A stretch of 64,000 bases of DNA, taken from contig JAUNAB010000005.1 of the NCBI GenBank assembly GCA_030527795.1, positions 1 to 64,000 of the forward strand. The letters are read 5' to 3'. The position numbers and the translations under genes are program-made. This stretch comes from Pasteurellaceae bacterium. GTDB taxonomy: Bacteria; Pseudomonadota; Gammaproteobacteria; Enterobacterales; Pasteurellaceae. Positions 30,405-40,895 of the stretch are shown in pieces. Below the pieces are notes generated by a model, which saw nothing but the letters and a program-made list of their open reading frames with translations, searched no databases and was not told where the DNA came from. The first letter of the stretch is position 1, and every line of letters starts with the position of its first letter.

Positions 30405-31391
30405 ATGAAAAATTATCAATATTTGCTTTACTCGCTACTTATTTTGCTGCTTGGATTAGGAATTATGTCCTTATCTTTGGGGAGATACTTTATTCCTCTT
30501 AATGATGTAATAGCGAGTATTTTTGGCAAGAATACTAATGACGTACAAAATAACATTATTTTTAATTTACGATTAACTCGTGTCATCTCTGCGATGTTAG
30601 TTGGCGCTGCTTTAGCGGTTGCTGGCACCGTATATCAAGGCGTGTTTCGTAATCCCTTAGTTTCCCCCGATTTACTCGGTGTATCAAGTGGTGCTTGTGT
30701 GGGGGCATCTATTGCAATCTTATTTAGCCTTAATATCTTTGCCATTCAAATAACAGCCTTTATCGGTGGCATTCTAGCGGTACTATGTACAATGCTCTTA
30801 CCCAAACTCATCCAAAAAGACTCCACCATCATTTTAGTGCTATCTGGCATTATTGTGTCAGGTTTTATGTTAGCCTGTCTTGGTTTATTAAAATATTTAG
30901 CCGATCCCGAAACTCAGTTAGCTGAAATCGTCTATTGGCAATTAGGTAGCCTGGCAAAATCGGATTACAAAAATTTACTCATCCTTGCCCCAATAATGCT
31001 CATTACAATTTTGCTCTTATTCTTGCTACGTTGGCGTATCAATTTACTTTCATTAGGCGAAAATGAAGCACGTTTGGTTGGAGTGAATGTCACACTTGAA
31101 CGCAATCTATTTGTCGTCTGTGCCACATTATTAACAGCATCTGCCGTTTGCCTAAGTGGCACTATCGGTTGGGTTGGGCTTATTATCCCTCATTTAGCAC
31201 GCTTATTTATCGGTGACGATAATGTTCGTTCATTACCTATTTCAATGCTAATTGGTGCAATATTTATGCTCATTGTAGATACCCTTTCACGTAATATTTA
31301 TGTACAAGAAATTCCTCTTGGTATTTTAACGGGCTTTATTGGTGCCCCGTTCTTTGCTTACGTCTTAACGAAACAAAAAGTAGGGCATTAA
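30405..31391 (+). CDS. FecCD-type ABC transporter permease
   Basis: The 328-residue permease belongs to the BtuC/FecCD family of metal-chelate importers: about ten membrane helices, with LRLTRVISAMLVGAALAVAG, QGVFRNPLVSPDLLGVSSGA, GTIGWVGLIIPHLARL and the C-terminal IPLGILTGFIGAPFFAYVL. I chose ATG 30405 over a TTG at 30384. It overlaps the ATPase gene by one base (TAATG) and forms a three-gene operon with the ATPase and binding protein. The substrate is not evident: ferric siderophore, nickel or cobalt chelate, cobalamin and molybdate are all possible for this family. Confidence 0.9.
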   Translation: MKNYQYLLYSLLILLLGLGIMSLSLGRYFIPLNDVIASIFGKNTNDVQNNIIFNLRLTRVISAMLVGAALAVAGTVYQGVFRNPLVSPDLLGVSSGACVGASIAILFSLNIFAIQITAFIGGILAVLCTMLLPKLIQKDSTIILVLSGIIVSGFMLACLGLLKYLADPETQLAEIVYWQLGSLAKSDYKNLLILAPIMLITILLLFLLRWRINLLSLGENEARLVGVNVTLERNLFVVCATLLTASAVCLSGTIGWVGLIIPHLARLFIGDDNVRSLPISMLIGAIFMLIVDTLSRNIYVQEIPLGILTGFIGAPFFAYVLTKQKVGH

Positions 31392-32176
31392 TGTTACAGG
31401 TAGAACATCTTTATTATCAGCATAATGATAAACCAATTTTAAACGATATTAATTTCCAACTTAGTAAAGGCGAATTATTGACCTTACTTGGTGCGAATGG
31501 TGCAGGTAAATCAACTTTATTAAACTGCATAGCAGGGCTATTAAAAATCAATCAAGGAAAAATTCTTTGGCAAAACCAATCAATTAAAGATTTTTCCCCC
31601 AAACAAATTGCACAACGTATCGCTTATGTGTCGCAATATGCCCCACAAACATATCAATATTCAGTGCGTGATTTTGTCGTACTTGGGCGAGCAAACCATT
31701 TAGGCTTATTTAACCGCCCATCTAAAGCAGATTTTTTATTAGTGGATAATGTATTATCCCAATTAAACATCACTAAATTAGCGAATAAAATCTATATGCA
31801 CTGCTCAGGTGGCGAAAAGCAGTTAGTCAACATTGCAAAAGTATTAGTCCAACAACCTGAACTCATCTTATTTGACGAGCCGACATCCGCATTAGATTAT
31901 GGCAATGTGTTTAAAACAATAAGTTTAATTCGCGAACTCGCAGATAATCAATTTAGTATCATTATGACTACGCATAACCCAGATCATCCCATTTTATTAC
32001 ATAGCCGTTTACCGAATAGTAAAACGGCTATCCTTAATCAACAAGGCAATCTCATTATTGGCAACACGCCCGAAATTATTACCGAACAAAATTTAAATAA
32101 ACTCTATCAAACGGAATTAAAACTGATTCAAGTCCCCGAGCTCAATCGTAAGATTTGTGCAATCACTCATATTTAG
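31391..32176 (+). CDS. FecE-type ABC transporter ATP-binding protein
   Basis: This 261-residue ATPase energises the importer. It has Walker A GANGAGKSTLL, the signature CSGGEKQLV (slightly unusual, with CSGGE rather than LSGGQ), Walker B ILFDEPTSALD and the switch histidine in MTTHNPDH. Its ATG overlaps the permease stop. The start of the binding protein gene follows after 8 bp. Confidence 0.93.
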   Translation: MLQVEHLYYQHNDKPILNDINFQLSKGELLTLLGANGAGKSTLLNCIAGLLKINQGKILWQNQSIKDFSPKQIAQRIAYVSQYAPQTYQYSVRDFVVLGRANHLGLFNRPSKADFLLVDNVLSQLNITKLANKIYMHCSGGEKQLVNIAKVLVQQPELILFDEPTSALDYGNVFKTISLIRELADNQFSIIMTTHNPDHPILLHSRLPNSKTAILNQQGNLIIGNTPEIITEQNLNKLYQTELKLIQVPELNRKICAITHI

Positions 32177-32184
32177 GAGAACCT

Positions 32185-33210
32185 ATGTTAAAAAAATCAC
32201 TATTGGCACTATGCCTTATCCCATTATTCACAACAAGCCTTTGCACACAAGCAAAAACAATACAAGATATAAAAGGCGACCAAATTGAACTGCCCGATAA
32301 CATTGAACGTATCGCAGATTTATGGCACGCCAACAATCAAATTGTACTATTGCTTGGTGGTGCAGATAAATTAGTCGCTACAACCAATAATATCCACGCG
32401 AATAAATGGTACAACCTTGTTCATCCTTCAATCAAAAATGTGCCAGTATTAACCAATGGTGAAGATATTCAACTTGAAGAATTACTCAACCAGCAACCAC
32501 AAGTTGTTTTACTGTCCAAATCATCAATGCAACAAGAAGTTGAGAAAGCTGGGCTAAAAGGTGTGAAAGTGAGTTTTCAAGATTTTGATGGTTTGAAAAA
32601 AACCGTCGCCATCACCGCTGATGTCATTGGTGGCAACGCACCAAATATTGCTAAAAGCTATATTTCTGAATTGGAAAATAACATTAAATTCGTTGAAGAT
32701 CGGATAAAAAACCTATCTGATGATAAAAAACCAACGGTTATTCACATCGCTAATCAAAACAATTTACTTAAAATTGATGGTGGTAAATCAATGATTGGTG
32801 ACTGGATCAACAAGGCTGGTGGAAAAAATGCGTTGCCAGATCAAGCAAATTTAGTTGATGTCAGTATGGAAGAATTGATTAAAGCCAATCCTGACGTCAT
32901 CATTATCGGCAGTACCAATGCACAAAACGGCGTGGATAAAATCCTCAATGATCCAAGCTGGCAAAGCATTACCGCGGTCAAAAATAAGCACGTTTTTGTA
33001 AACCCGCTCGGCACATTTCCTTGGGATCGATACAGTGCAGAAGAAGCATTACAAATTCTGTGGGCGGCAAAATTATTTCATCCAGAACTCTTCAAAGATG
33101 TTGATATGATTGCTAAAACCCAAGCATTTTATCAAAAATACTATCATTATGAGTTATCTAAACAAAATGCGGAACAGATCCTAAAAGGATTGGATCCTAT
33201 AACTCACTAA
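32185..33210 (+). CDS. Periplasmic metal-chelate binding protein of the FecB/BtuF type
   Basis: The 341-residue product has a signal peptide (MLKKSLLALCLIPLFTTSL up to about residue 23) and the two-lobed TroA-like fold pattern: ELPDNIERIADLWHANNQ, LLNQQPQVVLLSKS, ANPDVIIIGS and FPWDRYSAEEALQILWAAK. There is no lipobox, so it should be soluble in the periplasm. Start ATG 32185 follows TAGGAGAA. The substrate is unresolved; see the ModE-like repeat upstream of the operon. One ACCGCGGT is embedded (32972). Confidence 0.88.
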   Translation: MLKKSLLALCLIPLFTTSLCTQAKTIQDIKGDQIELPDNIERIADLWHANNQIVLLLGGADKLVATTNNIHANKWYNLVHPSIKNVPVLTNGEDIQLEELLNQQPQVVLLSKSSMQQEVEKAGLKGVKVSFQDFDGLKKTVAITADVIGGNAPNIAKSYISELENNIKFVEDRIKNLSDDKKPTVIHIANQNNLLKIDGGKSMIGDWINKAGGKNALPDQANLVDVSMEELIKANPDVIIIGSTNAQNGVDKILNDPSWQSITAVKNKHVFVNPLGTFPWDRYSAEEALQILWAAKLFHPELFKDVDMIAKTQAFYQKYYHYELSKQNAEQILKGLDPITH

Positions 33211-33285
33211 TTTAATTACATCATCCAATTAAACTCATACTAAACTATTTTTATTGAATGATATTGCTAAGATTGTGATATGTTC

Positions 33286-33331
33286 AATACCGCGGACAAA
33301 AATCCACATGAATTTTATGTCCGCGGTTTTT
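33286..33331. repeat. Inverted CCGCGG pair after the ABC importer operon
   Basis: Cores at 33290 and 33321 with arms ATACCGCGGACAAAA and TTATGTCCGCGGTTTTT, 76 bp past the binding protein stop and before glnD. A probable terminator. The flanks match GGACA rather than GGTCA. Confidence 0.7.
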
Positions 33332-33434
33332 ATTAGAAATTTCTGATCTATCTAGTTTAGGATAACATTTAATTGTTTATCAACGCCCCTATTCTTGCTA
33401 AGATTTGCACATATCAATCAAATTTCTAAACCCT

Positions 33435-36020
33435 ATGCTATTTCGTTATCAACCCGAAACCGTGCCAACGCCTGCGGCGATTAAGCGACAACGTGAGCAA
33501 CTAAAGCAATCTGAATTATTGACATTTAATCAACTTCCCGTTAATCAGCTTATTGCTAATCGGACGCAATTTTGTGATGAGTTATTGTGCCATTTATGGC
33601 GTTATTTTGGTTTCGCACAAACGGATTTGGCATTGATTGCCGTAGGCGGATATGGTCGTGGGGAAATGTTTCCGTTATCTGATTTGGATTTTTTGATTTT
33701 AACCAACCAGCCAATCAATCCATTATTAGAAAATAATATTGCCGAATTTGTCCAATTCTTGTGGGACTGTGGTTTTGAAGTTGGACATTCGGTGCGTAAT
33801 TTATCCCAATGTGAACAGAAAGGTTTAGCCGATATCAGCGTTGCGACCAATTTGTTAGAAAGCCGTTTTTTAATCGGCAATGTTGCATTATTTGAACAAT
33901 TAAATCAGCTTGTAACACAGCCACATTTTTGGACTGTTCAGGATTTTTTTAATGCTAAGATAGCAGAAAAAAATCAACGTTATCAACGTTATAACAATAC
34001 GAGTTACAACCTTGAACCCGATATTAAATATAGCCCTGGTGGGTTACGCGATTTACATTTGATTTATTGGATCGCATTACGTCATTTTGATGCACGTAAT
34101 TTAGCCGAAATGCTCCACTGTGGCTTTATTTATCCAAACGAATTTTTGGCTTTACAGCGTAACCAACAATTTTTATTCCGCGTACGGTTTGCATTACATC
34201 TTATTTTAAAACGATATGAGAATCGCTTACTCTTTGATCGGCAAATTAAAATCAGCGAATTATTAGGTTATCAAGGTGCAGGCAATCACGCAGTTGAAAC
34301 AATGATGAAGGATTTTTTCCAAGCGTTACAGTCAATCTCGGTACTCAGTGAAATCTTGTTAAAACATTACCAAGAACATTTTTTACAACCTGATCAACTG
34401 CTAGAAATCCGTCAGCTAGATTCTCATTTTGAATTGGCTAATAATGCCATTCGTTTACGTGATCCAAATTATTTTCAAGCAAATCCAAGTGCAATATTGG
34501 ATCTTTTTCAGCATTTGTGTGACTTGCCTGATAGCGAAATTCATTCTGATTGTTTACGCCAACTTCATTTAGCCCTGCAACAACGTACCGCATTACTCTG
34601 CGAACTCGCCCCTGCACGTGAGAAATTTCTACGCTTATTTAATCAACCGCGGTCAATTATTCGTGCGTTTATGCCGATGCACAGATATGGTGTGCTTGCT
34701 GCTTACATTCCAAACTGGCAAGAAATTCAAGGGCTTATGCAATTTGATTTATTTCACACTTATAGCGTGGATGAACACACTTTGCGTGTGATGCAAAAAT
34801 TAGAAAGTTTTTTAGATCCTGAAAATGAAAATGCACATCCTATTTGTCACCGCATTTTTAGCCGATTAAATGACCGCGATTTACTCTACATTAGTGCATT
34901 ATTCCACGATATCGCCAAAGGGCGTGGCGGTGATCACGCACAACTAGGCGGGCAAGATATTCGGCACTTTGCCGAATTGCACGGCTTTGATCAACAAGAA
35001 ATTCGCACAATGGTATGGCTAGTAGAACAGCATTTATTAATGTCAATTACCGCACAACGACGTGATATTCAAGATCCTGAAGTCATTATGGCATTTGCTG
35101 CCGAAGTACAAAATCAAGTGAGATTAGATTTGCTCACTTGCCTAACCGTCGCGGATATTTGTGCCACGAACGAAACACTTTGGAACAGTTGGAAACGTTC
35201 GCTTTTTATGGTGCTTTATCAATCTTGTGGTGAACAATTCCAACAAGGCATTGGGCAACTATTGGATAATCAAGATAAAATTGATTTACACCGTAAACAA
35301 ACAATTTTATTATTGCAACCTCAATACCCACAAGCAGTACTAGACAAATTAATAGCCTATTGGGATCGCCTGCCCGACGACTATTTTTTACGTAACAATC
35401 CACATCAGATCGCTTGGCACGCAAAACTGCTCAAAAATAATACAAAAAATATATTGGTTAAAATCAGCAATCGCTTTAGCCAAGGCGGAAGTGAAATTTT
35501 TATCTATTGCTCAGATCAACCTCATCTTTTCCACAATGTAGTTAGCACCATTGGGGCGAAAAAATTGAGTATCCACGATGCACAGATTATTACCTCAAAA
35601 GACGGATACGCATTTGACAGTTTTATTATTACTGAATTCAATGGAGAATTACTCAAATCGGAGCGTCGTCGTCAGATTGAAATAGCGTTACAACAAGCAT
35701 TACAAACCAATAAAACCGTGAATAATTATGCAACACCAGTGCGAAAATTACATGCATTTCAAGTCAAAACCGAAGTCCGTTTTTTAAACTTAACAAAAAA
35801 CAATCAAACTGAACTTGAATTATTTGCCCTTGATAGTGCAGGTTTACTCGCTAAAGTTAGCCAAATTTTTAATCAACTGCATTTAAATTTATTGCACGCG
35901 AAAATCAGTACCGTTGGCGCACGGGCAGAAGATTTTTTTATTTTAACCAATTCGCAAAATCAAGCACTTAACGCTGATGAACGAGCGCATTTAACCTACC
36001 GCTTACAAACTGAGCTATAA
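33435..36020 (+). CDS. glnD: PII uridylyltransferase/uridylyl-removing enzyme
   Basis: GlnD senses glutamine and uridylylates or deuridylylates PII, which in turn controls GlnE and GlnA. The product has 861 residues. It shows the nucleotidyltransferase motif [16 protein letters not shown] near residue 70, the HD hydrolase motif with [14 protein letters not shown] near 495, and two C-terminal ACT domains ([38 protein letters not shown]). ATG 33435 gives the expected N-terminus; a TTG extension at 33405 is less likely. It stands with glnA and glnE as separated parts of one regulatory cascade. Confidence 0.96.
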   Translation: MLFRYQPETVPTPAAIKRQREQLKQSELLTFNQLPVNQLIANRTQFCDELLCHLWRYFGFAQTDLALIAVGGYGRGEMFPLSDLDFLILTNQPINPLLENNIAEFVQFLWDCGFEVGHSVRNLSQCEQKGLADISVATNLLESRFLIGNVALFEQLNQLVTQPHFWTVQDFFNAKIAEKNQRYQRYNNTSYNLEPDIKYSPGGLRDLHLIYWIALRHFDARNLAEMLHCGFIYPNEFLALQRNQQFLFRVRFALHLILKRYENRLLFDRQIKISELLGYQGAGNHAVETMMKDFFQALQSISVLSEILLKHYQEHFLQPDQLLEIRQLDSHFELANNAIRLRDPNYFQANPSAILDLFQHLCDLPDSEIHSDCLRQLHLALQQRTALLCELAPAREKFLRLFNQPRSIIRAFMPMHRYGVLAAYIPNWQEIQGLMQFDLFHTYSVDEHTLRVMQKLESFLDPENENAHPICHRIFSRLNDRDLLYISALFHDIAKGRGGDHAQLGGQDIRHFAELHGFDQQEIRTMVWLVEQHLLMSITAQRRDIQDPEVIMAFAAEVQNQVRLDLLTCLTVADICATNETLWNSWKRSLFMVLYQSCGEQFQQGIGQLLDNQDKIDLHRKQTILLLQPQYPQAVLDKLIAYWDRLPDDYFLRNNPHQIAWHAKLLKNNTKNILVKISNRFSQGGSEIFIYCSDQPHLFHNVVSTIGAKKLSIHDAQIITSKDGYAFDSFIITEFNGELLKSERRRQIEIALQQALQTNKTVNNYATPVRKLHAFQVKTEVRFLNLTKNNQTELELFALDSAGLLAKVSQIFNQLHLNLLHAKISTVGARAEDFFILTNSQNQALNADERAHLTYRLQTEL

Positions 36021-36055
36021 AACCGCGGCCAAAAAATGCATTAAATTTTAACCGA
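36020..36055. repeat. Uptake-like pair with a decayed right arm after glnD
   Basis: The left arm AAAACCGCGGCCAAAAAA is intact in the core (36023), but the right arm reads TTTTAACCGAAAT, so the second core is lost. It begins at the glnD stop codon. Confidence 0.5.
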
Positions 36056-36130
36056 AATAATAGCTTCAAAATTGAAATCGCACATTCAATTTGTTACATT
36101 GTTTTCTTTATCAAAATAAAAGGAAACAAT

Positions 36131-37081
36131 ATGCAAACATTCGTTAAACTCTCTCAATTTGTGAGTAAAACCTTCACCCTTTGGGTATTATTATTTGCGT
36201 TTTGGGCATTTTTATCACCCAATACATTCTTGTTTATACGCACTTACATCCCCTACTTATTAGGCATTGTCATGTTTGGAATGGGCATAACGCTCACGAT
36301 AAACGATTTCAGCGAAGTCGCTAAACACCCTAAAGCCGTTATTGTGGGCGTAGTCGGGCAATTCGTGATTATGCCAACCGTGGCTTTCATTTTAGCCAAA
36401 TTATTCGCGCTTCCTGCCGATTTAGCTATCGGAGTGATTTTAGTGGGGGCTTGTCCAGGCGGAACATCATCAAATGTAATGACGTATTTAGCAAAAGGTA
36501 ATACCGCCTTATCCGTTGCTTGCACGACCATTTCTACACTCTTATCGCCACTATTAACACCCGCAATATTCTATGTTCTCGCAAGCCAATGGATTGACAT
36601 CAATGCAGGAGCAATGTTCTTGTCGGTGCTTGAAATGGTCTTGTTACCGATTTTCTTAGGTTTAATCGTTCGAACATTATTCAAACATCAAATTGAACAA
36701 ATTAGCCAAACAATGCCATTAGTTTCGGTCATTGCCATTGTGCTTATTCTTGCCGCGGTTGTCGCAGTAAGTAAAGAAAAAATCCTTGAGTCAGGCTTAT
36801 TGATTTTTGGCGTAGTCATACTCCATAACTGCTTCGGCTATTTACTCGGCTTTACTTCTGCGAAGCTATTAAAATTGAACAATTATGATAGCAAAGCCAT
36901 CGCCATTGAAGTAGGAATGCAAAACTCAGGATTAGGTGCCGCATTAGCCACAGCATATTTTAATCCTATTGCCGCGGTACCTAGTGCGATTTTTAGCTTC
37001 TGGCACAATGTTTCAGGCCCAATTCTTGCTAATTACTTCTCAACCTTAAACAATGGTAACGAAGTCAACGAAAAGAAATAA
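36131..37081 (+). CDS. BASS-family transporter (PanS/YocS-like)
   Basis: The 316-residue protein has about nine or ten membrane helices and motifs of the bile acid:sodium symporter family: [37 protein letters not shown] (sodium-site region) and [14 protein letters not shown]. Related bacterial proteins move pantothenate or ketopantoate (PanS) or other organic anions. The substrate cannot be told from sequence. AAAGGAAAC precedes the ATG. It appears to be a single-gene unit. Confidence 0.87.
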   Translation: MQTFVKLSQFVSKTFTLWVLLFAFWAFLSPNTFLFIRTYIPYLLGIVMFGMGITLTINDFSEVAKHPKAVIVGVVGQFVIMPTVAFILAKLFALPADLAIGVILVGACPGGTSSNVMTYLAKGNTALSVACTTISTLLSPLLTPAIFYVLASQWIDINAGAMFLSVLEMVLLPIFLGLIVRTLFKHQIEQISQTMPLVSVIAIVLILAAVVAVSKEKILESGLLIFGVVILHNCFGYLLGFTSAKLLKLNNYDSKAIAIEVGMQNSGLGAALATAYFNPIAAVPSAIFSFWHNVSGPILANYFSTLNNGNEVNEKK

Positions 37082-37204
37082 GAAAACTATCTAAAAACAT
37101 AAACTGCATTGATATGCGGTTTATGTTTGATTTCATTTAAAAATTGATCCATATCAACTTCATTGCTTAATTAAAAAATCTCATTTTAACCAACATTCAA
37201 ATCT

Positions 37205-37218
37205 TTGATATTGATCAC
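37205..37218. promoter_or_regulatory. FNR-like site upstream of ompW
   Basis: TTGAT-ATTG-ATCAC fits TTGAT-N4-ATCAA at nine of ten positions. It lies 82 bp upstream of the ompW ATG. A TATAAATA stretch 14 bp further on could be the -10, placing the site close to the -41 region of a class II FNR promoter. OmpW is FNR-activated in E. coli. Confidence 0.5.
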
Positions 37219-37299
37219 AGATTTACTTACTATAAATAGGTATATTTTACATCGTCAATAGACATATTTTTTATAAGGTTATTAATTAAGGAGTCAAAT

Positions 37300-37947
37300 A
37301 TGAAAAAATTAGCATTAGTTGCGGGTATTTCTGCCGCATTAATGAGCGGTATCGCTAGCGCACACGAAGCAGGTTCAACTATTCTTAGAGCGGGCGGCGC
37401 TTTAGTTATCGCCAATTCACATTCTTCTACCAAAACTGCGACTGAAATCGGTCTAGAAGTCAATAACAATGCTCAACTCGGTTTAACTGGTACCTATATG
37501 TTTACCGATAATGTTGGGGTTGAATTACTTGCCGCAACACCATTTTCTCATAAAATTGATGCCCATATTCCAGCATTAGGTGCAAATTTAGGCACAGTTG
37601 CTAAAGTTAAACATTTACCGCCAAGCCTTTATGTTCAATACTATTTCTTAAATAAAGATTCAGGTTCACGCCCTTATGTTGGGGTAGGTTTAAACTACAC
37701 TAGATTCTTTGGTGCTAAATCATTAAATCCAGCTATCACTAATTTACAAGTGAAAAAACATTCATTTGGTCCTGTCGTCAATGCGGGTATTGATATTAAA
37801 TTGACCGATAATCTTTATTTCAATACCGCATTATGGTACACCCATATTAAAACCAAAGCGAAGTTTGATGCACTTAATGCCAGCCACGAAGTCAATATCA
37901 AACTCGATCCAATCGTCTTTTTCACTGGTTTAGCTTATCGTTTCTAA
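37300..37947 (+). CDS. ompW: Outer-membrane protein OmpW
   Basis: OmpW is a small eight-stranded beta barrel with a narrow hydrophobic channel. The 215-residue precursor has a signal peptide (MKKLALVAGISAALMSGIASA), then HEAGSTILRAGGALV, a central NVGVELLAATPFSHKI motif, and the C-terminal FFTGLAYRF ending in phenylalanine, as barrel proteins do. Length matches the family. It has a strong AAGGAG ribosome site and stands alone between the BASS gene and a terminator pair. Confidence 0.94.
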   Translation: MKKLALVAGISAALMSGIASAHEAGSTILRAGGALVIANSHSSTKTATEIGLEVNNNAQLGLTGTYMFTDNVGVELLAATPFSHKIDAHIPALGANLGTVAKVKHLPPSLYVQYYFLNKDSGSRPYVGVGLNYTRFFGAKSLNPAITNLQVKKHSFGPVVNAGIDIKLTDNLYFNTALWYTHIKTKAKFDALNASHEVNIKLDPIVFFTGLAYRF

Positions 37948-38002
37948 TTTAACCATATTACATATCTTAGAAATAAGGATCTAAATTAGTTAATCAAACC
38001 AA

Positions 38003-38045
38003 AAACCGCGGTCAAAATTTCAATTATTTTTTTGACCGCGGTTTT
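38003..38045. repeat. Inverted ACCGCGGT pair between convergent ompW and recN
   Basis: Cores at 38006 and 38036 with arms AAAACCGCGGTCAAAATTTC and TTTTTTTGACCGCGGTTTTA. This is one of the most complete copies and a likely two-way terminator. Confidence 0.8.
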
Positions 38046-38112
38046 ATCTAACTTCCTAAATAAAATCCCGAATAATTCAACATTAAAACAACCGCAGTGA
38101 TTGATATTTATA

Positions 38113-39789
38113 CTATGAAGCTAAAACCAACATTTCTTCCGCATTGGCTAAAGCGTGTGGCGTGATCTTACTTCCACCAAGCAAACGTGCTAATTCTTTA
38201 ATACGTTGCGGTGTATCTAATAGCTTCATTTGCGTTTCTGTTGCACCATTTTGTACAAACTTTTCTACGGTAAAATGTTGATGCCCTTGGCTTGCTACTT
38301 GCGGTAAATGGGTTACACAAATTACCTGACATTTTTTGCCTAGTTGGCGTAATAATTTTCCAACAATACTTGCCGTTGCACCACTAATCCCAACATCAAT
38401 TTCATCAAAAATTAAAGTCGGGATCGCGGATTGATCTGAAGTTAATACCTGAATAGCTAAGGCAATTCGAGATAATTCACCGCCCGATGCGATTTTTGCT
38501 AAAGGTTGCATTACTTGCCCAAGATTACTTTGGATCATAAAGGTCACATCATCCGCACCATTTGCTGCTATTTTGTGATAATCCGAATTGATTTGAATAG
38601 AAAATTCCGCATTTTCCATTGCAAGTTGTTTAATGGACTGTGTAACTTGCTGTGCTAATTTTTTTGCACCTTGCTGACGAATTTCTGTTAATTGTTGTGC
38701 AGATAATAGTAGCCGTTGATAAGCTTCTTGTTCTTTCTTAATCAGCTCATTTTCACTCTCTGCAAAATCTTCCAATGAATGTAACTCTTGGGTAAGTTGT
38801 TGATGCAATTCGGTCAACTTTTCAGGTTCAACATAATGTTTTCTTGCTAATTGAATAGCTTTACTCACTCTGTCATCAATTTCTTTTAGCAAATCAGGAT
38901 CTTGCTCAACCTCACTTGCTAAGTGCTGCATTTCATTACTTGCTTCTTGTACCTGAATCAGTGCTTCTTGCAACATATTTTGCACATTCTCGTAACGAAT
39001 ATCTAACTCACACAACTCTTCTAAATATTGTGTCGCGTGATATAACATACTATCAATACTGACTGCTTCATTTTCACTTAAGAGTTGTAAAGTGCTTTGT
39101 GTTAAAGAGGTCAGTTCTTCGCTATTAGAAAGGCGTTTATGCTCTTCTTCTAATTCTAAATATTCATTTTCTTGCAGATCAAATTCATCTAATTCATCAA
39201 CTTGATATTTCAATAATTGCTTACGTGCTTCTGCTTCTGCACATTTCTGCTTAAAGGTTTTGACTTGATACTGCAGATCTTTCCATTGACGATAATGTTG
39301 AGAAACAGTATTTAATAATCCTTGATTATCACAGAAATTATCCAAAATAGTTAACTGATGTTCCGTTTTAAGCAAAAGCTGCGAAGCGTGTTGACCATTA
39401 ATGTGGATAAGATATTGGGAAAATTCTTTTAACTGAGTAATAGAAACAGGAATGCCATTAATAAAGGCTTTAGAACGTCCATCAGCATTAATGATGCGGC
39501 GCAAAATACATTCTTCAGGATTGTCTGAATCTTGCAATTCATTTTCATTCAACCAATTATACGCAGAACTCATTGATTTCAAATGAAAAGTAGCACTAAT
39601 ATCTGCACGCTCTTGCCCATCTCGTAACATTGAGCTATCCGTGCGTTGCCCTAAGCAAAGTCCTAACGCATCAATCGCAATGGATTTTCCTGCACCAGTT
39701 TCTCCCGTGATAACGGACATTCCATCAGTTAATTCAAGATTTAAATGGCGTACAATGGCAAAATTATTAATGGTAAGTTGAGTTAGCAT
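38113..39789 (-). CDS. recN: DNA repair protein RecN
   Basis: RecN is an SMC-like ATPase that acts on double-strand breaks. The 558-residue protein has Walker A GETGAGKSIAIDALGL near residue 35, long central coiled coils (about 155-370), the signature LAKIASGGELSRIALA and Walker B TLIFDEIDVGISG. I chose ATG 39789, behind AAGGGAATT, over 39816. A LexA-like box lies 35-54 bp upstream. It follows nadK in the same direction, as in E. coli. Confidence 0.95.
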   Translation of the reverse strand: MLTQLTINNFAIVRHLNLELTDGMSVITGETGAGKSIAIDALGLCLGQRTDSSMLRDGQERADISATFHLKSMSSAYNWLNENELQDSDNPEECILRRIINADGRSKAFINGIPVSITQLKEFSQYLIHINGQHASQLLLKTEHQLTILDNFCDNQGLLNTVSQHYRQWKDLQYQVKTFKQKCAEAEARKQLLKYQVDELDEFDLQENEYLELEEEHKRLSNSEELTSLTQSTLQLLSENEAVSIDSMLYHATQYLEELCELDIRYENVQNMLQEALIQVQEASNEMQHLASEVEQDPDLLKEIDDRVSKAIQLARKHYVEPEKLTELHQQLTQELHSLEDFAESENELIKKEQEAYQRLLLSAQQLTEIRQQGAKKLAQQVTQSIKQLAMENAEFSIQINSDYHKIAANGADDVTFMIQSNLGQVMQPLAKIASGGELSRIALAIQVLTSDQSAIPTLIFDEIDVGISGATASIVGKLLRQLGKKCQVICVTHLPQVASQGHQHFTVEKFVQNGATETQMKLLDTPQRIKELARLLGGSKITPHALANAEEMLVLAS

Positions 39790-39823
39790 AACAATTCCCT
39801 TTACTGATTTAAACACAGTTTAA

Positions 39824-39843
39824 TACATGATTTTTATACAGTA
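39824..39843 (-). promoter_or_regulatory. LexA-box candidate of recN
   Basis: Read on the minus strand, TACTGTATAAAAATCATGTA agrees with the E. coli SOS box TACTGTATATATATACAGTA at about 15 of 20 positions. The left half is nearly perfect. RecN is a strongly SOS-induced gene in E. coli. Confidence 0.5.
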
Positions 39844-39852
39844 AAGTAATTT

Positions 39853-40755
39853 TTAAAATAATTTTTTAAGCCAACCCAATTTTGTTCGTAATGTATTGTA
39901 ATAACTGTAGTTTTTTAAATGTAACAAACGTAATTTCAATGCGCTCTTTTGCACTGTAATTATATCATCACTGGAAAAACCCAAGGTTAATTGACTATCA
40001 CAACTCGCTTCAAGTGATGACGTATTATAATCAGCAAAACGCAATGTAATCTTACTGTTACCATCAATTACCAAAGGGCGTGAAGATAACGTATGTGGAA
40101 ACATCGGAACGAGTGTAATCGCATTTAATGAGGGAGTTAGGATCGGCCCACCAGCCGAAAGCGAATACGCGGTTGATCCTGTTGGTGTGGCGATAATTAA
40201 GCCGTCTGAACGTTGGGAAAAAGCAAATCCATCATCAATGTAAACGTGAAAATCAATCATATGTGCAATTTTCGCAGGGTGAATGACCGCTTCATTAACC
40301 GCAATCCCCGATGAAATGATCTCGCCATTACGTTCTACTTTCACATCCAATAAAAAGCGTTCTTCCACCGTAAATTCGCCATTTAAACAGGCTTGTAACT
40401 GTGCATACGCATTTTTGGGGTCAATATCCGTTAGGAAACCTAAATTTCCGCGGTTTATTCCGATTAAAGGAATATTATATTGTGCTAATAAGCGTGCGTG
40501 TCCAAGCATATTGCCATCACCACCAATCACAATCACAAGTTGCGCACGCAGTCCAATTTCTTCAATAGATACAATATGTTGCTTATCTACGCCAAGATGT
40601 TCACCTATTTCGTTTTCAACTAAAACTTGATAGCCTTGTTCACTTAGCCAATGAAAAATATTTTTATGCATCTGCAAAGTTTGGTCATGGCGTGGACGCC
40701 CAACTAAACCAATAGTTTTAAACGACGCATAAAGCGGTTGCGTTGCCGTTGTCAT
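39853..40755 (-). CDS. nadK: NAD kinase
   Basis: NadK phosphorylates NAD to NADP. The 300-residue product has the [12 protein letters not shown] motif near residue 75, [27 protein letters not shown] and [17 protein letters not shown], all defining features. It lies upstream of recN with 63 bp between, and is divergent from grpE, the conserved enterobacterial order. Confidence 0.96.
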   Translation of the reverse strand: MTTATQPLYASFKTIGLVGRPRHDQTLQMHKNIFHWLSEQGYQVLVENEIGEHLGVDKQHIVSIEEIGLRAQLVIVIGGDGNMLGHARLLAQYNIPLIGINRGNLGFLTDIDPKNAYAQLQACLNGEFTVEERFLLDVKVERNGEIISSGIAVNEAVIHPAKIAHMIDFHVYIDDGFAFSQRSDGLIIATPTGSTAYSLSAGGPILTPSLNAITLVPMFPHTLSSRPLVIDGNSKITLRFADYNTSSLEASCDSQLTLGFSSDDIITVQKSALKLRLLHLKNYSYYNTLRTKLGWLKKLF

Positions 40756-40763
40756 AGCATTTA

Positions 40764-40790
40764 CTTGAATAATGAAAATTTAGCCTTATA
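40764..40790 (+). promoter_or_regulatory. Heat-shock (sigma-32) promoter candidate of grpE
   Basis: CTTGAA (40764-40769), then 13 bp, then GCCTTATA, compared with the sigma-32 consensus CTTGAA-N13-15-CCCCATAT. The -35 is perfect and the -10 partial. It is about 106 bp upstream of grpE. Confidence 0.4.
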
Positions 40791-40895
40791 TTACACACAA
40801 AACCTATTTTGCGCAAAGCGTTCGCATTTATTCAAATAGGCTTTTTTGTTATAATAACGCAACAACGCAATTTATTTCATTAGATGGAGAACATT

